From Phytophthora colocasiae (lineage: Eukaryota; Oomycota; Peronosporomycetes; Peronosporales; Peronosporaceae), in NCBI GenBank assembly GCA_018806915.1, contig JAGKQI010000096.1, forward strand, positions 930,001 through 994,000: a DNA stretch of 64,000 nt, given 5' to 3'. This document shows positions 19,345-29,190 of the stretch, piece by piece (within the stretch, counting starts at the first letter, position 1; each line of letters opens with the position of its first letter). The notes beneath the pieces were generated by a model. It saw only the letters and a list, made by a program, of their open reading frames with translations. It had not been told where the DNA came from and searched no databases. The position numbers and the translations under genes are program-made.

Positions 19345-21072
19345 GTGTCCATGACCCGTCAATCGAGCTCCTCGCACCAGGAAGTATCATCTTCATCTCG
19401 AAAGTCCAAGAAGTCGATAGGGCGTGGGAAGGGAAAAACATGTCTGCACTATAGAGGCTATCGATACACAAAAGGCTGGAGCTCCAAGAAGAAAATCACG
19501 CTACGATGCAGTGTGTACCGCAGAACTGAATGCAAGGCTCGGCTGGACGTGCATCCTACAGGCGGAAAGGTTGTTATCAATGAGCATACATGTGCTTCTG
19601 TACAGCACGAAACCAGCGATACTTTGGATGTGACACGAAAAATGAAGGAAATGGTTGATACATTGAGCATCTTGGATCTCACAAAACCTGTGCACGAAAT
19701 ATGGAAAGAGGTGAGTGATAGCTACTATCCAGATGATGATGTATCTCGCACAGGATTGTCCGAAGAACAGGTAACCAGCCGGGTTTATCGGACTCGTCGT
19801 AAGCATTACGGATCACATCTTCTCGGTATGATTGAAGTTCCACCGCTTTCAATGGTTGAGGGGAAGAAGTTAAGTTTTTTTCAGTTCCACGTTTCTCGTC
19901 CAAGTCCAGACCCCAAAGACAAGCCTCAAAGAATCGTTGGGTGGACCCACCCGGAGCTTCGTCAGCTTTTGATGTACCACAGCGTGACCATTTTTGTAGA
20001 TGGCACCTTTCGCTGCGTACCTAGAGGGTTCAAGCAATGCGTCGTAGTCATGGTTCACGACCGGGCCTCTGAAATCAACGTACCAGTCTATTTTGTCTTG
20101 TGCACTGGTAAGACCGAAGATATGTACTTTGACATACTTGAACTCATTTACCGAGACACTGGGGAGAAGTTGTCTCCGAGTGAAATCATTTGCGACTTCG
20201 AGAAGCAATTGATCAAAGCTTGTCAGAAACAATTCGAAAACGCGCTGATAATCGGGTGCCTCTTCCATTGGAAGCAAGCACTTCGTCGTCGGATGAAGCA
20301 GATCCTACACATACCAGAGGAAGAAATCCAGATATCTATGACTCGAGGTGTTATTGATATGCTGACGATCGTCGATCCGGTGTTGGTTCCTCACAAAGGT
20401 ATCAAGTGGGTGAAGAAAGAGATTCGCGCGCGTTGTGCATCTAAGGGAATTGACTACTCTCTTGCAAAATGGACTCATTTTTGGGGCTACTTCAGAGCGA
20501 CATGGCTAGAACGCTACAACATTGAGGAGTGGAACGTGCACGGCTTCGACCGCGACGTAGTGGCGCGAACAAATAATCCTTTAGAGCGATTTCATCGTGA
20601 GCTAAACAGCGCCTTTAGTCCACACCCCAACATAGCCTTCGTGGCCACAATCCGACGTATTTCACAGGATTACGTCGCAAAGATCGCCAACGTTGCTGCT
20701 GGTCGCAGAAAGAAAGGTGCGGCAAAGAATTCAAAAAAACGCAAGAGTAAGAAAAAAGGCAAGAAGAACCGTAAAACTACAAACGACGAAGCAACACCAG
20801 TACCTGAGGACGAATCGGGGCTTCCGCTGCCGATCGATCTACTTCAGGTTGAAGGACTCTCAGACTCCGAGAGCGAAGATGAAGTTGTTTTGGCTGAAGA
20901 AGTTGACGAAAACGGTGATAGTGCCGATAGCAGCAGCAGCAGCAGTGGTAGCGACAGAGAGGACGATCGCGGCATCGACAGCGACGGTGATGAAGGTGAA
21001 GGTGACGAGCCCGATTTTTCCTTTGACTATGAGGGCGAGGGGCGTGACGAAGAAACCATCTTTTTCCTTTGA
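19345..21072 (+). CDS. MULE transposase with FLYWCH-like zinc finger
   Basis: The transposase has 575 residues. Residues about 25-95 form a FLYWCH/WRKY-GCM1-like zinc finger (CLHYRGYRYTKGW, CSVYRRTECKARL, EHTC) that should bind the TIRs. The DDE core includes VTIFVDGTFRCVPRGFKQ (first Asp), SEIICDFEKQLIKACQ (second Asp), IIGCLFHWKQALRRRM (the CxxH signature of Mutator transposases) and ARTNNPLERFHRELN (Glu). The tail has a Lys-rich nuclear signal and long acidic/Ser runs. A 46-bp tandem duplication at the very end changes the last residues. A longer start in the same frame is not available, because a stop lies upstream. Confidence 0.93.
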   Translation: MSMTRQSSSSHQEVSSSSRKSKKSIGRGKGKTCLHYRGYRYTKGWSSKKKITLRCSVYRRTECKARLDVHPTGGKVVINEHTCASVQHETSDTLDVTRKMKEMVDTLSILDLTKPVHEIWKEVSDSYYPDDDVSRTGLSEEQVTSRVYRTRRKHYGSHLLGMIEVPPLSMVEGKKLSFFQFHVSRPSPDPKDKPQRIVGWTHPELRQLLMYHSVTIFVDGTFRCVPRGFKQCVVVMVHDRASEINVPVYFVLCTGKTEDMYFDILELIYRDTGEKLSPSEIICDFEKQLIKACQKQFENALIIGCLFHWKQALRRRMKQILHIPEEEIQISMTRGVIDMLTIVDPVLVPHKGIKWVKKEIRARCASKGIDYSLAKWTHFWGYFRATWLERYNIEEWNVHGFDRDVVARTNNPLERFHRELNSAFSPHPNIAFVATIRRISQDYVAKIANVAAGRRKKGAAKNSKKRKSKKKGKKNRKTTNDEATPVPEDESGLPLPIDLLQVEGLSDSESEDEVVLAEEVDENGDSADSSSSSSGSDREDDRGIDSDGDEGEGDEPDFSFDYEGEGRDEETIFFL

Positions 21073-21106
21073 CTATGAGGGCGAGGGGCGTGACGAAGAA
21101 ACCAGC
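21015..21106 (+). repeat. 46-bp tandem duplication at the transposase C-terminus
   Basis: The blocks 21015-21060 and 21061-21106 differ at one base. As 46 is not a multiple of three, the second block is read in a new frame and the protein stops at 21070-21072. Without the duplication the ORF would end at a nearby TAA with an acidic tail. This looks like replication slippage and probably leaves the catalytic core unaffected. Confidence 0.9.
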
Positions 21107-21557
21107 TAAGCTTCACGAGCTTGCACAATGTAGGGCAATGTAGGGCTTGCATAAGCACTCTATCAGTGCTATCGGTACCACATTCACGTTAACAGGAATC
21201 GATTTGGAACGAATAGCTTGTTTCGGTCGGGTCGGTAGTTTTGGTCAGGAAAAACACCCGAGCAAAAGTCCCGTTCCGACCCGTATACGACCCCCAAAAT
21301 AATCTACGAACTTTCTCAGTGTATCGATCACCACTGGTTAGGAATCTTTGCTGGTGATTCACCAGAAAAGTAGAGAGCACTTGTCGCAGTGGCTTACGGT
21401 CAGCATTTATCTACAGTAATACACTTACGAATGACGACCGCGTCGTACAGTCTTAAATCAAAACTTTTGATAACTTGTGCAACGAGGTCTAAGAGAGTGG
21501 CCATTCATTTTTCTAAAGCTCAGTTTCCAATTCACTTCACTACACCCAAGACTGACC

Positions 21558-21895
21558 ATGCGGTTCTCTTTCATTGTTCTATTAGCTGCTATCTCCAGTT
21601 TCGTCGCCTCCAGCCACACTCTCCCTCATGAGCAGTTCACATAGTCAAACGTGTCTTCAACCAATCCGGATCAGCCCGCCACGCTGGATCAACCAACCCA
21701 GAGACGCTTAGTTGACCCTCCACCAAATGTTGGATACGCGATGCTCGTGGATAAAGCTTTCATGTTCAAGGAATGGATAAAAAAAACGTTTCCTCCTTCA
21801 CCGTCTTCAAGGACATACTAGAAGGCAAGGAGGAATTCCGGCGTCTCTATAACCAGTACGCGAAGCTCCACAAGAAATCTGGTAAATACCCATAG
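21558..21895 (+). pseudogene. Decayed secreted RXLR-effector-like gene
   Basis: The ATG at 21558 opens a typical signal peptide (Met-Arg-Phe start, hydrophobic core FIVLLAAISSFVASS). An in-frame TAG follows at about residue 29. Beyond it the frame stays open and carries an RRLV sequence at the distance where RXLR effectors have RXLR; no dEER motif is obvious. The C-terminal part resembles effector W/Y-type helices, and the frame is shifted once at a run of eight A near 21778 before a final stop at 21893-21895. Signal peptide, motif spacing and size fit a host-translocated effector relic. With a nonsense codon, a frameshift and a degenerate motif, no functional product is expected. It lies 250 bp from the MULE. 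Confidence 0.55.
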
Positions 21896-21962
21896 TTCTT
21901 AAAGTTGAGGTTCTGGTAAACTTCACTAAATATAACACTTGGTTCATTTTCACTTCTTGCTG

Positions 21963-22944
21963 ATGATGAACGAGATCTTCGCCACAGACATTCCAGTCAA
22001 TACAGTGGAGTCGAGCGATGAAGCTTCGCGTGACCCACTCCTGGACGACTTTCGTGATAGCCAGGTGACTCGACATCGTCCAAACTCAACGATTGTGCCT
22101 AAAACGTTTGCTACTCCTGGATTTCTTGAGTGTGACTGCGTTGCTGCCACTAAGAGAGGCAGATACAACGAAGGTGTTTGCGATGCGCATAAATTAACGT
22201 TGCGGAACTCACGACCACACCTCGAATCGATTGAGTTTTCCCATAAACTTGCCTTACTTGCCGAGCAAAACTCGCCATTGACTAGGTCCATGACGTTGCT
22301 GACATCACCGAAGCATCCGACCATTACATCCGAGGAAGTACTTGACTCTGTGCTGCTACAAGCTTCTAAAAGTACCAGTTCCCTTCGTCGTCAGCACAAC
22401 TTTACTAGCGAAGCCAGTATTTCACTGTTACCTTCGCTATATTCCAAGAACACAGCACGTCCTCGAACTGGTGATTTTTCGGAAAACACCGAAAAGAAAG
22501 GTTTTTCATTGGCATCACTGGCGATTGACGCGACAACGACACTTCCATTACGAGAAGCTGAGGAAATGCTAGAGATGTACAACAAAATCATCCGTCTAAA
22601 CACAGAAACTCGAAAGAATCTTGGTATTATGTACACAAGACGCTCTACTCTCTTAGCAGCTATGGGAAACTACTCAGCGGCACTGCAAGACGCAGAACAG
22701 GTTGTACTCCTGGACCCAAAGTCAACTGTAGTACGTATTTGTTTTGCATATTTCTTTCGAGCCTACACTGACCATTTTATTCTGTTAGGGATACTATCGA
22801 AAAGGTTGTGCTCTTTGTGGTCTTGAGCGGTTTGCAGAAGCCAGCAGAGCTTTTCAACAAGGACTCGCATTTGACGTCAACTGTAGATACCTACACAATG
22901 GTCTTCAACTTGCCCTCAATTACTCGCGGCACCACTACCAGTGA
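21963..22944 (+). CDS. TPR-repeat protein
   Basis: Two exons, 21963-22730 and 22789-22944, join by a GT-AG intron of 58 bp. The first 200 residues are Ser/Thr-rich and of unknown function, with a Cys pair ([21 protein letters not shown]) that may bind metal. The C-terminus has tetratricopeptide helices: [56 protein letters not shown] units mediate protein-protein contacts, often with chaperones. The start could be 21939 instead; I chose the Met-Met at 21963 because the longer start adds only a hydrophobic stub. The partner is unknown. Confidence 0.72.
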
Positions 22945-22986
22945 ATACTAACAGAAATAAAAAAATGCATATCATCTCGACAATAC

Positions 22987-25362
22987 TTAGCACAAATACG
23001 ATCCACGTGCCCACTCAGGCATCCCCATAGTCGGTAGTTTGCGCTCAAATTCCTCGTCCGTCAGACGTTTATCGATCGGTGTCACAAACTCGTAGCTGCT
23101 GAACACTGGACCAGCGAACATGATATTGTCCACAACGAAGAATGCCATCAATGGGTTTCCGACACCTAAATGAAGAATACCTCCTGGATCCATGTGCTCA
23201 GGAGATGGCGAGTCGGTGTGGACGTCAGCTACGATGACGTCGCTCTTGCCTGCGTCTTCACGGCTTTCGTAAAATAGTCCAGGGTACCATCCGCAGTACT
23301 TTGACCCCCCACTACCGAAACGCTCTTCCATGACTGTTTTCAAGAAATTCACTTGACCATCGCTCAAGGGTTTGTGTTCGGCCTGGAGACTTGCAATCTC
23401 TTCAATCGACTGCATCGTATCCGCAAAAGATCGGAAAAATCGCTTGCCTGTGGCCTCCACGCAGGTGCTGTCGAAAAACGAATAGTCGATACTGCTTGAC
23501 TTCTTTGAATGCTCGACCGAAAACTCGACCAATGGCGCCAACACCTTCTCTGTGATGTCAGCCATTTGCCTCGCGAGCTCTTGCATTCGCTGCCAAAAGA
23601 TAGGATATGGATCTACCATACCATCTGCGTATTCGCAACCACACATTATCGTGCAGCTTTGCTTCGTGTAAAGTAAAGTGTCGTGGCGTAGCTGAGCGAA
23701 CGACCCCAATTGCGTATTCATCTTGCGCAAATTCCAAACAGTCGAATGGAATGTGCTCGACGGGTTCGGAGACGGTCGTGACAAAGCACGCAAAGCTTTT
23801 TGCCACAGCATGCTAATACTTGCTTTGCCATCAGAATCCAGTGAACTTGTGACGTCTTCGTCGTTAAATTCCTGATCCAGAAGTTGACGCAATGCCACGA
23901 GGTTCGATGAGAAGGGAATGCCATCTCGGAACGGAACAAATTCCGGTGAATCAACAGCACCTCTTAGCTGTTCAGTATTCATTCGATCAGCTAAAATTTG
24001 AGCAGCACTGTCGTTACCGAACAGAGTAAAGGCAATATCAACTGCGCTTGGAATGCGTCGCTTTTGCTTTTCATCTTCGAAGAGGACGTGGTCGAAAACT
24101 AGTCGCGAGAAGACGAAGGAGCTCCAGACAAACCGTTGTCCAAGTAGCGCGAATGATGTTGGTGGCGTCATCGGTGTTGTAGACGACGGAGGCTCAAACT
24201 CTGTGCGAGGGTGGCCGTTTATCAGTTGGGCACCAATTTTCTTCTTCACGATCAGGTTCTGAATGTCTTCCAGCGACATATCCTTGTAGTCAAATGTTGC
24301 AAGCTGAGCAGGTGAGAGTGAGTCGGCTCCCATTCCTCCATCAGCCACCAGACTGGAAATCAACGAGTCAAGTCCCTCCACAATCTTCAACGTGTTTGAA
24401 TCCTGTAGGATATTCACCAGTGTAACTGCGCAGTCTAGTTGATGAAGATCTTCACGCTGACTTCCACCTCCGGCAATTCGGAAATCGATCGTCCCGAGCC
24501 AAATCATGCATCGGAAGTAGCGCATCAGCTCCTCGGATTTCGTATAGTGTCCACGAGGCTTAAAGTGCGAGAAATCGACATTACGCTTGGCCGATAATAT
24601 CTCCGTCTCTGTTGTTTTCTCCTTGTGGATGAAATCCAGCAATCGTTTAAGCTTGGCTTTGTTCTCAGCAAGACCTTGAACTGAATTCCCTCGCAAAAGG
24701 CTCAGTGCCACTCGGAGATAGAGTTCAACATCCACCATCGCTCTGTTCTGGTCGTAGTCCTTTGTAGCAACACTGATAGTCTGAATGCATTTTGCAAGAG
24801 TAGTTTCTAGCATTTTATCCAGTGTGGGTGACAGTACTAAAACCTCGACATCCACTAGAAAAGCGTCAAAGCTACGGTGCCATGCATGCAGAACTGAGTC
24901 TGCTGTCACAAATACAGGCATGTCGTCTGTGTACAGGTGGTAGTAAATGTCCGCAAAGCTCTTAGCCGCCATGCGCTCCACCGCAACGACCCCATTGGAT
25001 GCAAGCTTAGCCTTTTTACCTGGAGTGAGACGATAGTCGGTTGTCTGCATCCTCTTGAGTGGGTGGTGGGTCGTTGACATGAGAATTTGATTCATGTACG
25101 AAGCACCGAACTGGTGTTTTGCATCCTCCCGTTGACGCTCCACTGCCTTGCGGGACTCGACAGGATCCGCATCAAAGAGATCGAAGAACTTGCAATCTTC
25201 CAACATAATCCGTGTTTTGCTATCCTTCCCATCAGGTGAAGACGGGTAGAGCTTTGTAAGATCTTCACGTGTCAAGTGCGTGCCGATTCGCTTCAATGTC
25301 GCCTCAAATACGGCTCCAACATCTCCCCCACCCATTTTTTGTTCTTGATCTTTCACCGCCAA
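22987..25362 (-). CDS. DUF3160-family protein
   Basis: This is an uninterrupted 791-residue ORF. FADIYYHLYTDDMPVFVTAD and SVLHAWHRSFDAF, then EELMRYFRCMIWLGTIDFRI, are the hallmarks of the DUF3160 family as I recall it; that family is also common in bacteria and archaea. The last third (KYCGWYPGLFYESREDAGKS, VADVHTDSP, FFVVDNIMFAGPVFSSYEF) is also typical. There is no signal peptide or membrane segment. The function is unknown. Its lack of introns and its phylogenetic scatter are compatible with old transfer from prokaryotes, but codon use looks like its neighbours. The 3' end faces the TPR gene 43 bp away. Confidence 0.8.
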   Translation of the reverse strand: MAVKDQEQKMGGGDVGAVFEATLKRIGTHLTREDLTKLYPSSPDGKDSKTRIMLEDCKFFDLFDADPVESRKAVERQREDAKHQFGASYMNQILMSTTHHPLKRMQTTDYRLTPGKKAKLASNGVVAVERMAAKSFADIYYHLYTDDMPVFVTADSVLHAWHRSFDAFLVDVEVLVLSPTLDKMLETTLAKCIQTISVATKDYDQNRAMVDVELYLRVALSLLRGNSVQGLAENKAKLKRLLDFIHKEKTTETEILSAKRNVDFSHFKPRGHYTKSEELMRYFRCMIWLGTIDFRIAGGGSQREDLHQLDCAVTLVNILQDSNTLKIVEGLDSLISSLVADGGMGADSLSPAQLATFDYKDMSLEDIQNLIVKKKIGAQLINGHPRTEFEPPSSTTPMTPPTSFALLGQRFVWSSFVFSRLVFDHVLFEDEKQKRRIPSAVDIAFTLFGNDSAAQILADRMNTEQLRGAVDSPEFVPFRDGIPFSSNLVALRQLLDQEFNDEDVTSSLDSDGKASISMLWQKALRALSRPSPNPSSTFHSTVWNLRKMNTQLGSFAQLRHDTLLYTKQSCTIMCGCEYADGMVDPYPIFWQRMQELARQMADITEKVLAPLVEFSVEHSKKSSSIDYSFFDSTCVEATGKRFFRSFADTMQSIEEIASLQAEHKPLSDGQVNFLKTVMEERFGSGGSKYCGWYPGLFYESREDAGKSDVIVADVHTDSPSPEHMDPGGILHLGVGNPLMAFFVVDNIMFAGPVFSSYEFVTPIDKRLTDEEFERKLPTMGMPEWARGSYLC

Positions 25363-25709
25363 ACGCGAAATGATCTTAACAGCTACTACTAGTATATTCG
25401 GGCGTCTCTTCTTGGTTTAGTTGAAAACCTAATAAGTGTAGCTAGCTGCAAATACAGCGCCGCTACAACTTGTGATCCTGTCGAGGTGCCCCTATGTAGA
25501 GAGTCTGTTTAGAAGGCTTGGTCGGTTTGAAGTATCAATCGACCTCGGAATTCAATTATCGGCAAAATGGTATCGCTTAGAATTCCTATATCTCCTCGAC
25601 TCGACCAGAGTAGTCTGCGAACATGTCGCTCTTGCCTTGTGCGCGTTCTTTTGCGTTGGTCTCTGCACAGTAACAAACATCGAGAGCGTTAGAGTCCAAA
25701 ACGCCCCAG
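25363..25709. other. Intergenic spacer
   Basis: About 350 bp lie between the DUF3160 start and the stop of the twin-CX9C gene, both on the minus strand. It must hold the DUF3160 promoter and the 3' UTR of the upstream gene. I found no clear initiator or repeat. Confidence 0.5.
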
Positions 25710-26505
25710 CTAACACATATCAAACAACCTACCACCGGAACTTCTGCCCTGGGAAGGCTGAAACGAATAATGTGGTGGATTCGGTGGTGCTTGTCGCGAT
25801 GGTCGATGCGGCGTCAGCGACGGTGGGCGTACCGGCATTCGTTCAAACTCTTCCAGTCCTTCAAACGGGTTGGAGTCGCCTCTCCCAAGCAAACTACCAC
25901 CAAAGAAATCTGAAACAAATAGCACTAAGTACTTAAAGACACCATACCCTCCATTAACACATGCAACATACCTTCAAACGGACGCAGCATTTCTTGTCTC
26001 AAGAAGTCAAATGGACTCATCTGGGCTTCAAAATCGTCACCTCTGAGCCACAACCCACCCGAAGTTAGCAAACCAGTGGTAAATCGTCACTTGTCACCTC
26101 TCGATGAATCATTTCCACTCACCGTTGTTGGAAAAAGTTGCCAAATTCCTGTTCACCGCTGAATTTGTTGAATTGATGGAGATATTTAAAAGAAAAAAAA
26201 GAAAACAAGAAAACACTATTACAATCATAAACGTACCCTTTGCGTGGATCCATCCTCTCCCTATTGAAAAAATCCCCAGCTGCAGCTTCTCCCCCGTGCT
26301 CGTCCTCAGTAATCTCTTTACGGTTCGAGATGAGCTCCTTCCGTGTGTTTGGGCATTGGCGAAAGATCTTCTTAATGATCTCGCACTTGCTGTCGCCATT
26401 GATGGACCTACAGGACTGGGACAGCGCTGTCGAGTAGAAACAGCCTGGATTGGCCTCTCGGTCCTTCTGGATCAACTCCTGTTCCTCGTCACTTAGTGTC
26501 GGCAT
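25710..26505 (-). CDS. Twin-CX9C small protein, probably mitochondrial
   Basis: The start is at 26505 (MPTLSDEEQELIQKDREANP). Residues 22-51 hold two CX9C motifs: C-FYSTALSQS-C and C-EIIKKIFRQ-C. This helix-hairpin pattern is typical of proteins oxidised by Mia40 in the mitochondrial intermembrane space. Three GT-AG introns separate a short exon (GEQEFGNFFQQR), an exon with FEAQMSPFDFLRQEMLRPFE, and a last exon (DFFGGSLLGRGDSNPFEGLE, then a Pro-rich tail ending RLFDMC). The exact family is unknown to me. A MITE abuts the 5' end: its TTAA target lies only 5 bp upstream of the ATG. Confidence 0.7.
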
Positions 26506-26514
26506 TTTGGTTAA

Positions 26515-27230
26515 GGGAAATGGTCAATTAAGAGCCGTGTCAGAATCGGTGCAAGCTCTCGATCATTCCTCGGCAACCACTTTGAAAGGGGTAAAAAGCA
26601 ACACAGTTCTAGAAAGTGCATTCTCTCCACGATTTTTTGAGGATTATTACATCTGCGAGCGAATGAAACCGCGAGCAAGGCACGCGTTGCTGTGGAGCCC
26701 ACAAATTTGCCGGTCTTGCCAATTAAGAGCCGCTTTTTACCTTGCTTTCACTAAGAAGAACGCGTTCTGAAAATTTGCCAGCTGGAGGTATAGGGCTACT
26801 CCATCTTTTAATATTCAGTTTCTAATATTAAATATACCAGTATATACATTACTGTAGGTGAAGGCCGATCACTGCTATAATTCAAGTGCTGACAGCTCGA
26901 GCCTTGGGCCCTTCGGGGAGAAGGGTTGTCGCTTTCTCTTTTCTGTTACCATGGTTGACTGTAAGTTCTTGCAGGACTTCATGGGTTAGCCAACGTCCAC
27001 CCACAGTCGTATAGTCCGGGCGTCCTTTGGTCTTCGTAATTGACAGATTGAATGGTTGTGGCGCTAAAACTTTAAGGGTTTTCCGCCATATTTTTGAATA
27101 GAAATGTGCAGGTATTCGTACTTATGACGTATTAGCGAATAAGAGGTGGTAAAACTCAAAAACACTGCATGATAGGTCAAAATGGAGGATGGCTCTTAAT
27201 TGGCAATCGGCTCTTAATTGACCATTTCCC
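26515..27230. mobile_element. 716-bp MITE with TTAA target duplication (piggyBac-like)
   Basis: The 23-bp terminal inverted repeats GGGAAATGGTCAATTAAGAG + CCG (26515-26537, inverted at 27208-27230) are perfect. TTAA flanks both sides (26511-26514, 27231-27234). Subterminal copies of CAATTAAGAGCC occur near 26720 and 27195. There is no transposase ORF. TTAA duplication with short TIRs is characteristic of the piggyBac superfamily, so this looks like a non-autonomous derivative. It lies between two divergent genes and forms most of their shared promoter region. Confidence 0.85.
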
Positions 27231-27378
27231 TTAATCTAAAAACTGAGACCTTCTAGAAAAAGAGTAACAAAGTTGTGTGTCATACGTAAATTATTAACAT
27301 GTCCAACTTGATGACGTGCACTCCTAGCAGGAGTGTATGTCATTTTGAAGACAAAATTAGTTTAGAAGAGATAATAGG

Positions 27379-29176
27379 ATGGAACGTGTACATCTCGAGC
27401 TTGTTTCGTGCTCTAGCGAGGACGAGAACTTCCCTGCGACGAACCTGACACGTTCTTATGGTACTCAGCGTTCTGTGTGGGTATCTGAGAAGTTCTGTGA
27501 GTTCCCGCAGGAGTTGGTATTTCGAGTTAATCGAGGAATTGCAACACGAATTGAACAAGTAAATATTCTCTCTCATCCCTTTAAAGTGGCAGCTCGAGTG
27601 GAGATTTTCACGTCTTCAGCTGCAAATGATGGAATTCGCGATACCAAGACTGCGGTGAGGTTTGAAAGGCTTGGCTTTGTTTCTTTTCTCAATAGTGAGA
27701 GCACGAATCTTACAGCGTGCGAACTTCAAGAGATTCAACTGCCTCGACCTGTCGCTAAGATCACTCTATTGCGTTTGGTGCTGCATTCTTGCCATCAAAC
27801 ACGGAGTAATCTTTTCAGTCAAGTTGGACTGGCATCGGTAGTAGCGCTGGGGGCCCTGGAGGATACGTATGTGGTATTGCCCGTGATTCCATCTCCGAAG
27901 AAGAGCCTAGATAAAAGTATTCAGTCACCTAGTATTCGGTCACCTCGTCAACGAATTGTTTGTGTTACTGATAAAACAGCGATTGGGTCAGTATTGCAAG
28001 TTGCCGTTAAGTCATCACGTGCAAAGACTTCGACGGAAACTCCTGCTGTACGCAAGACACCCGAGCAAGTTTGTGCTGATATTCAGATTGGTAAACAGCT
28101 AGCTCTTTTCGCTGGCGATGACAATTTTGTACAACCGTGGGTTGCATTGGAACAAGACGCCAACCGGTTGATGGATTTACAAGAAAACAAACAACAGGTG
28201 CATGCGAATGTGGGCAATGCATTGCAGAAATTCGCTGGACTTGAACAACGTAGACACCGTGAAGAAGAGAGACTTTCCAAATTTGTTTCTTCGTCGAAAG
28301 GCCAACCAGAAAATAATGACGGAGGGGTATCTCGACATCTCACCGATAACGATGTGCTGAACAAGTTACGAACTGGTAATTGGCAAGAAAGAGAAACACT
28401 TTTATGGCAGCTTGTTAAGTGTTCACAGCGAGACAACGGAGGAAAGAGTCAACTGTGTTTCCAACTTGAATCGAAGGATGCAGAAACTGTTGAGGTCCTG
28501 ATTGCTACGTTAAATGATTCGAACGACCAAGTTTTTGTTGCCAGTTGTGCTTTCTTGCGAGGGCTGCTAATCTCTTTGCCATACTTCCAAGATCAAACAT
28601 CTTCAAAAACGGATGTTAGTATTTTTGCTGTTGAAAGACTTACTCACGCACAACTAAATTCATGGTGCTGTGTTATAGCTTGTCGGTATTGTTGATACTC
28701 TTCTTGAAAGATTATCTTCTCACGAGGCATCCATACGCAATGTAGCTGCATTTACTCTTTTGAAGGTAAGGAAGGAGAATTACATGTTAGTTTACAGTCT
28801 TACGGCCACTCACTGGTTCTACATCTAGATTGCTGGATCCACACGCACTAGAGGAACATTCGTGACGCACTTATTGCTGAAACATGTCGAGAGTAGCGTA
28901 CAACCGACCGATCAGCTGCTTTTGGCTTTATTGAAACTTTTGACAGCCCTTCTACTGTCATTCCACTGCTGTGCAAGCTGCGATATAGCTCCTCGGAGGA
29001 TTATTCGCTTCCTTCTTCATAGTGATGCAGACCAACACGAAAATGCCTTGATTCGCGATGCTGCTATACAGTTAGTGCTGGCACTCTGCATTGACGTCGA
29101 CGAGAAATTTGTATTGAAACATTACATCCAGAAGCTGCCCTTGGAGAATCAGCGGCGATACAAAATCAACTCGTGA
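27379..29176 (+). CDS. CEP104-like centrosomal/ciliary-tip protein
   Basis: The N-terminal 150 residues match the jelly-roll domain of CEP104: CSSEDENFPATNLTR, then WVSEKFCEFPQELVFRVNRG, VRFERLGFVSFLNSE and LFSQVGLASVVALGALED. A predicted coiled coil follows (VALEQDANRLMDLQENKQQV). Next is a HEAT/TOG-like helical part that continues through introns of about 28615-28677 and 28765-28829 and ends LPLENQRRYKINS. CEP104 binds tubulin and EB1 and controls ciliary length. This copy is shorter than the animal protein and appears to lack its zinc fingers. The stop is at 29174-29176. It converges on a second CEP104-like gene 14 bp away. Confidence 0.75.
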
Positions 29177-29190
29177 CTAATATCAAGAGT

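Larger units (their letters stand above)
18981..21308 (+). mobile_element. Mutator-like element (MULE) with TIRs and target duplication
   Basis: The left end GGTAGACTTTTTTGGGGGTC (continuing to about 19020) matches the complement of the right end, CGTAGATTATTTTGGGGGTC from 21308 inward. About 35 of the first 40 bases agree. Beyond that both ends hold imperfect GGGTCGG repeats. The 8-bp AACTTTCT is present at 18973-18980 and 21309-21316. A single transposase gene lies inside. Length, TIR and duplication size fit the Mutator superfamily. With ends and ORF present, it may be autonomous or only recently inactive. Confidence 0.9.

Noticed and set aside
21723..21895. An upstream exon of the TPR gene starting at 21773
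   Set aside because: The reading belongs to the effector-like relic in a shifted frame, and no clean splice to the TPR frame was found.
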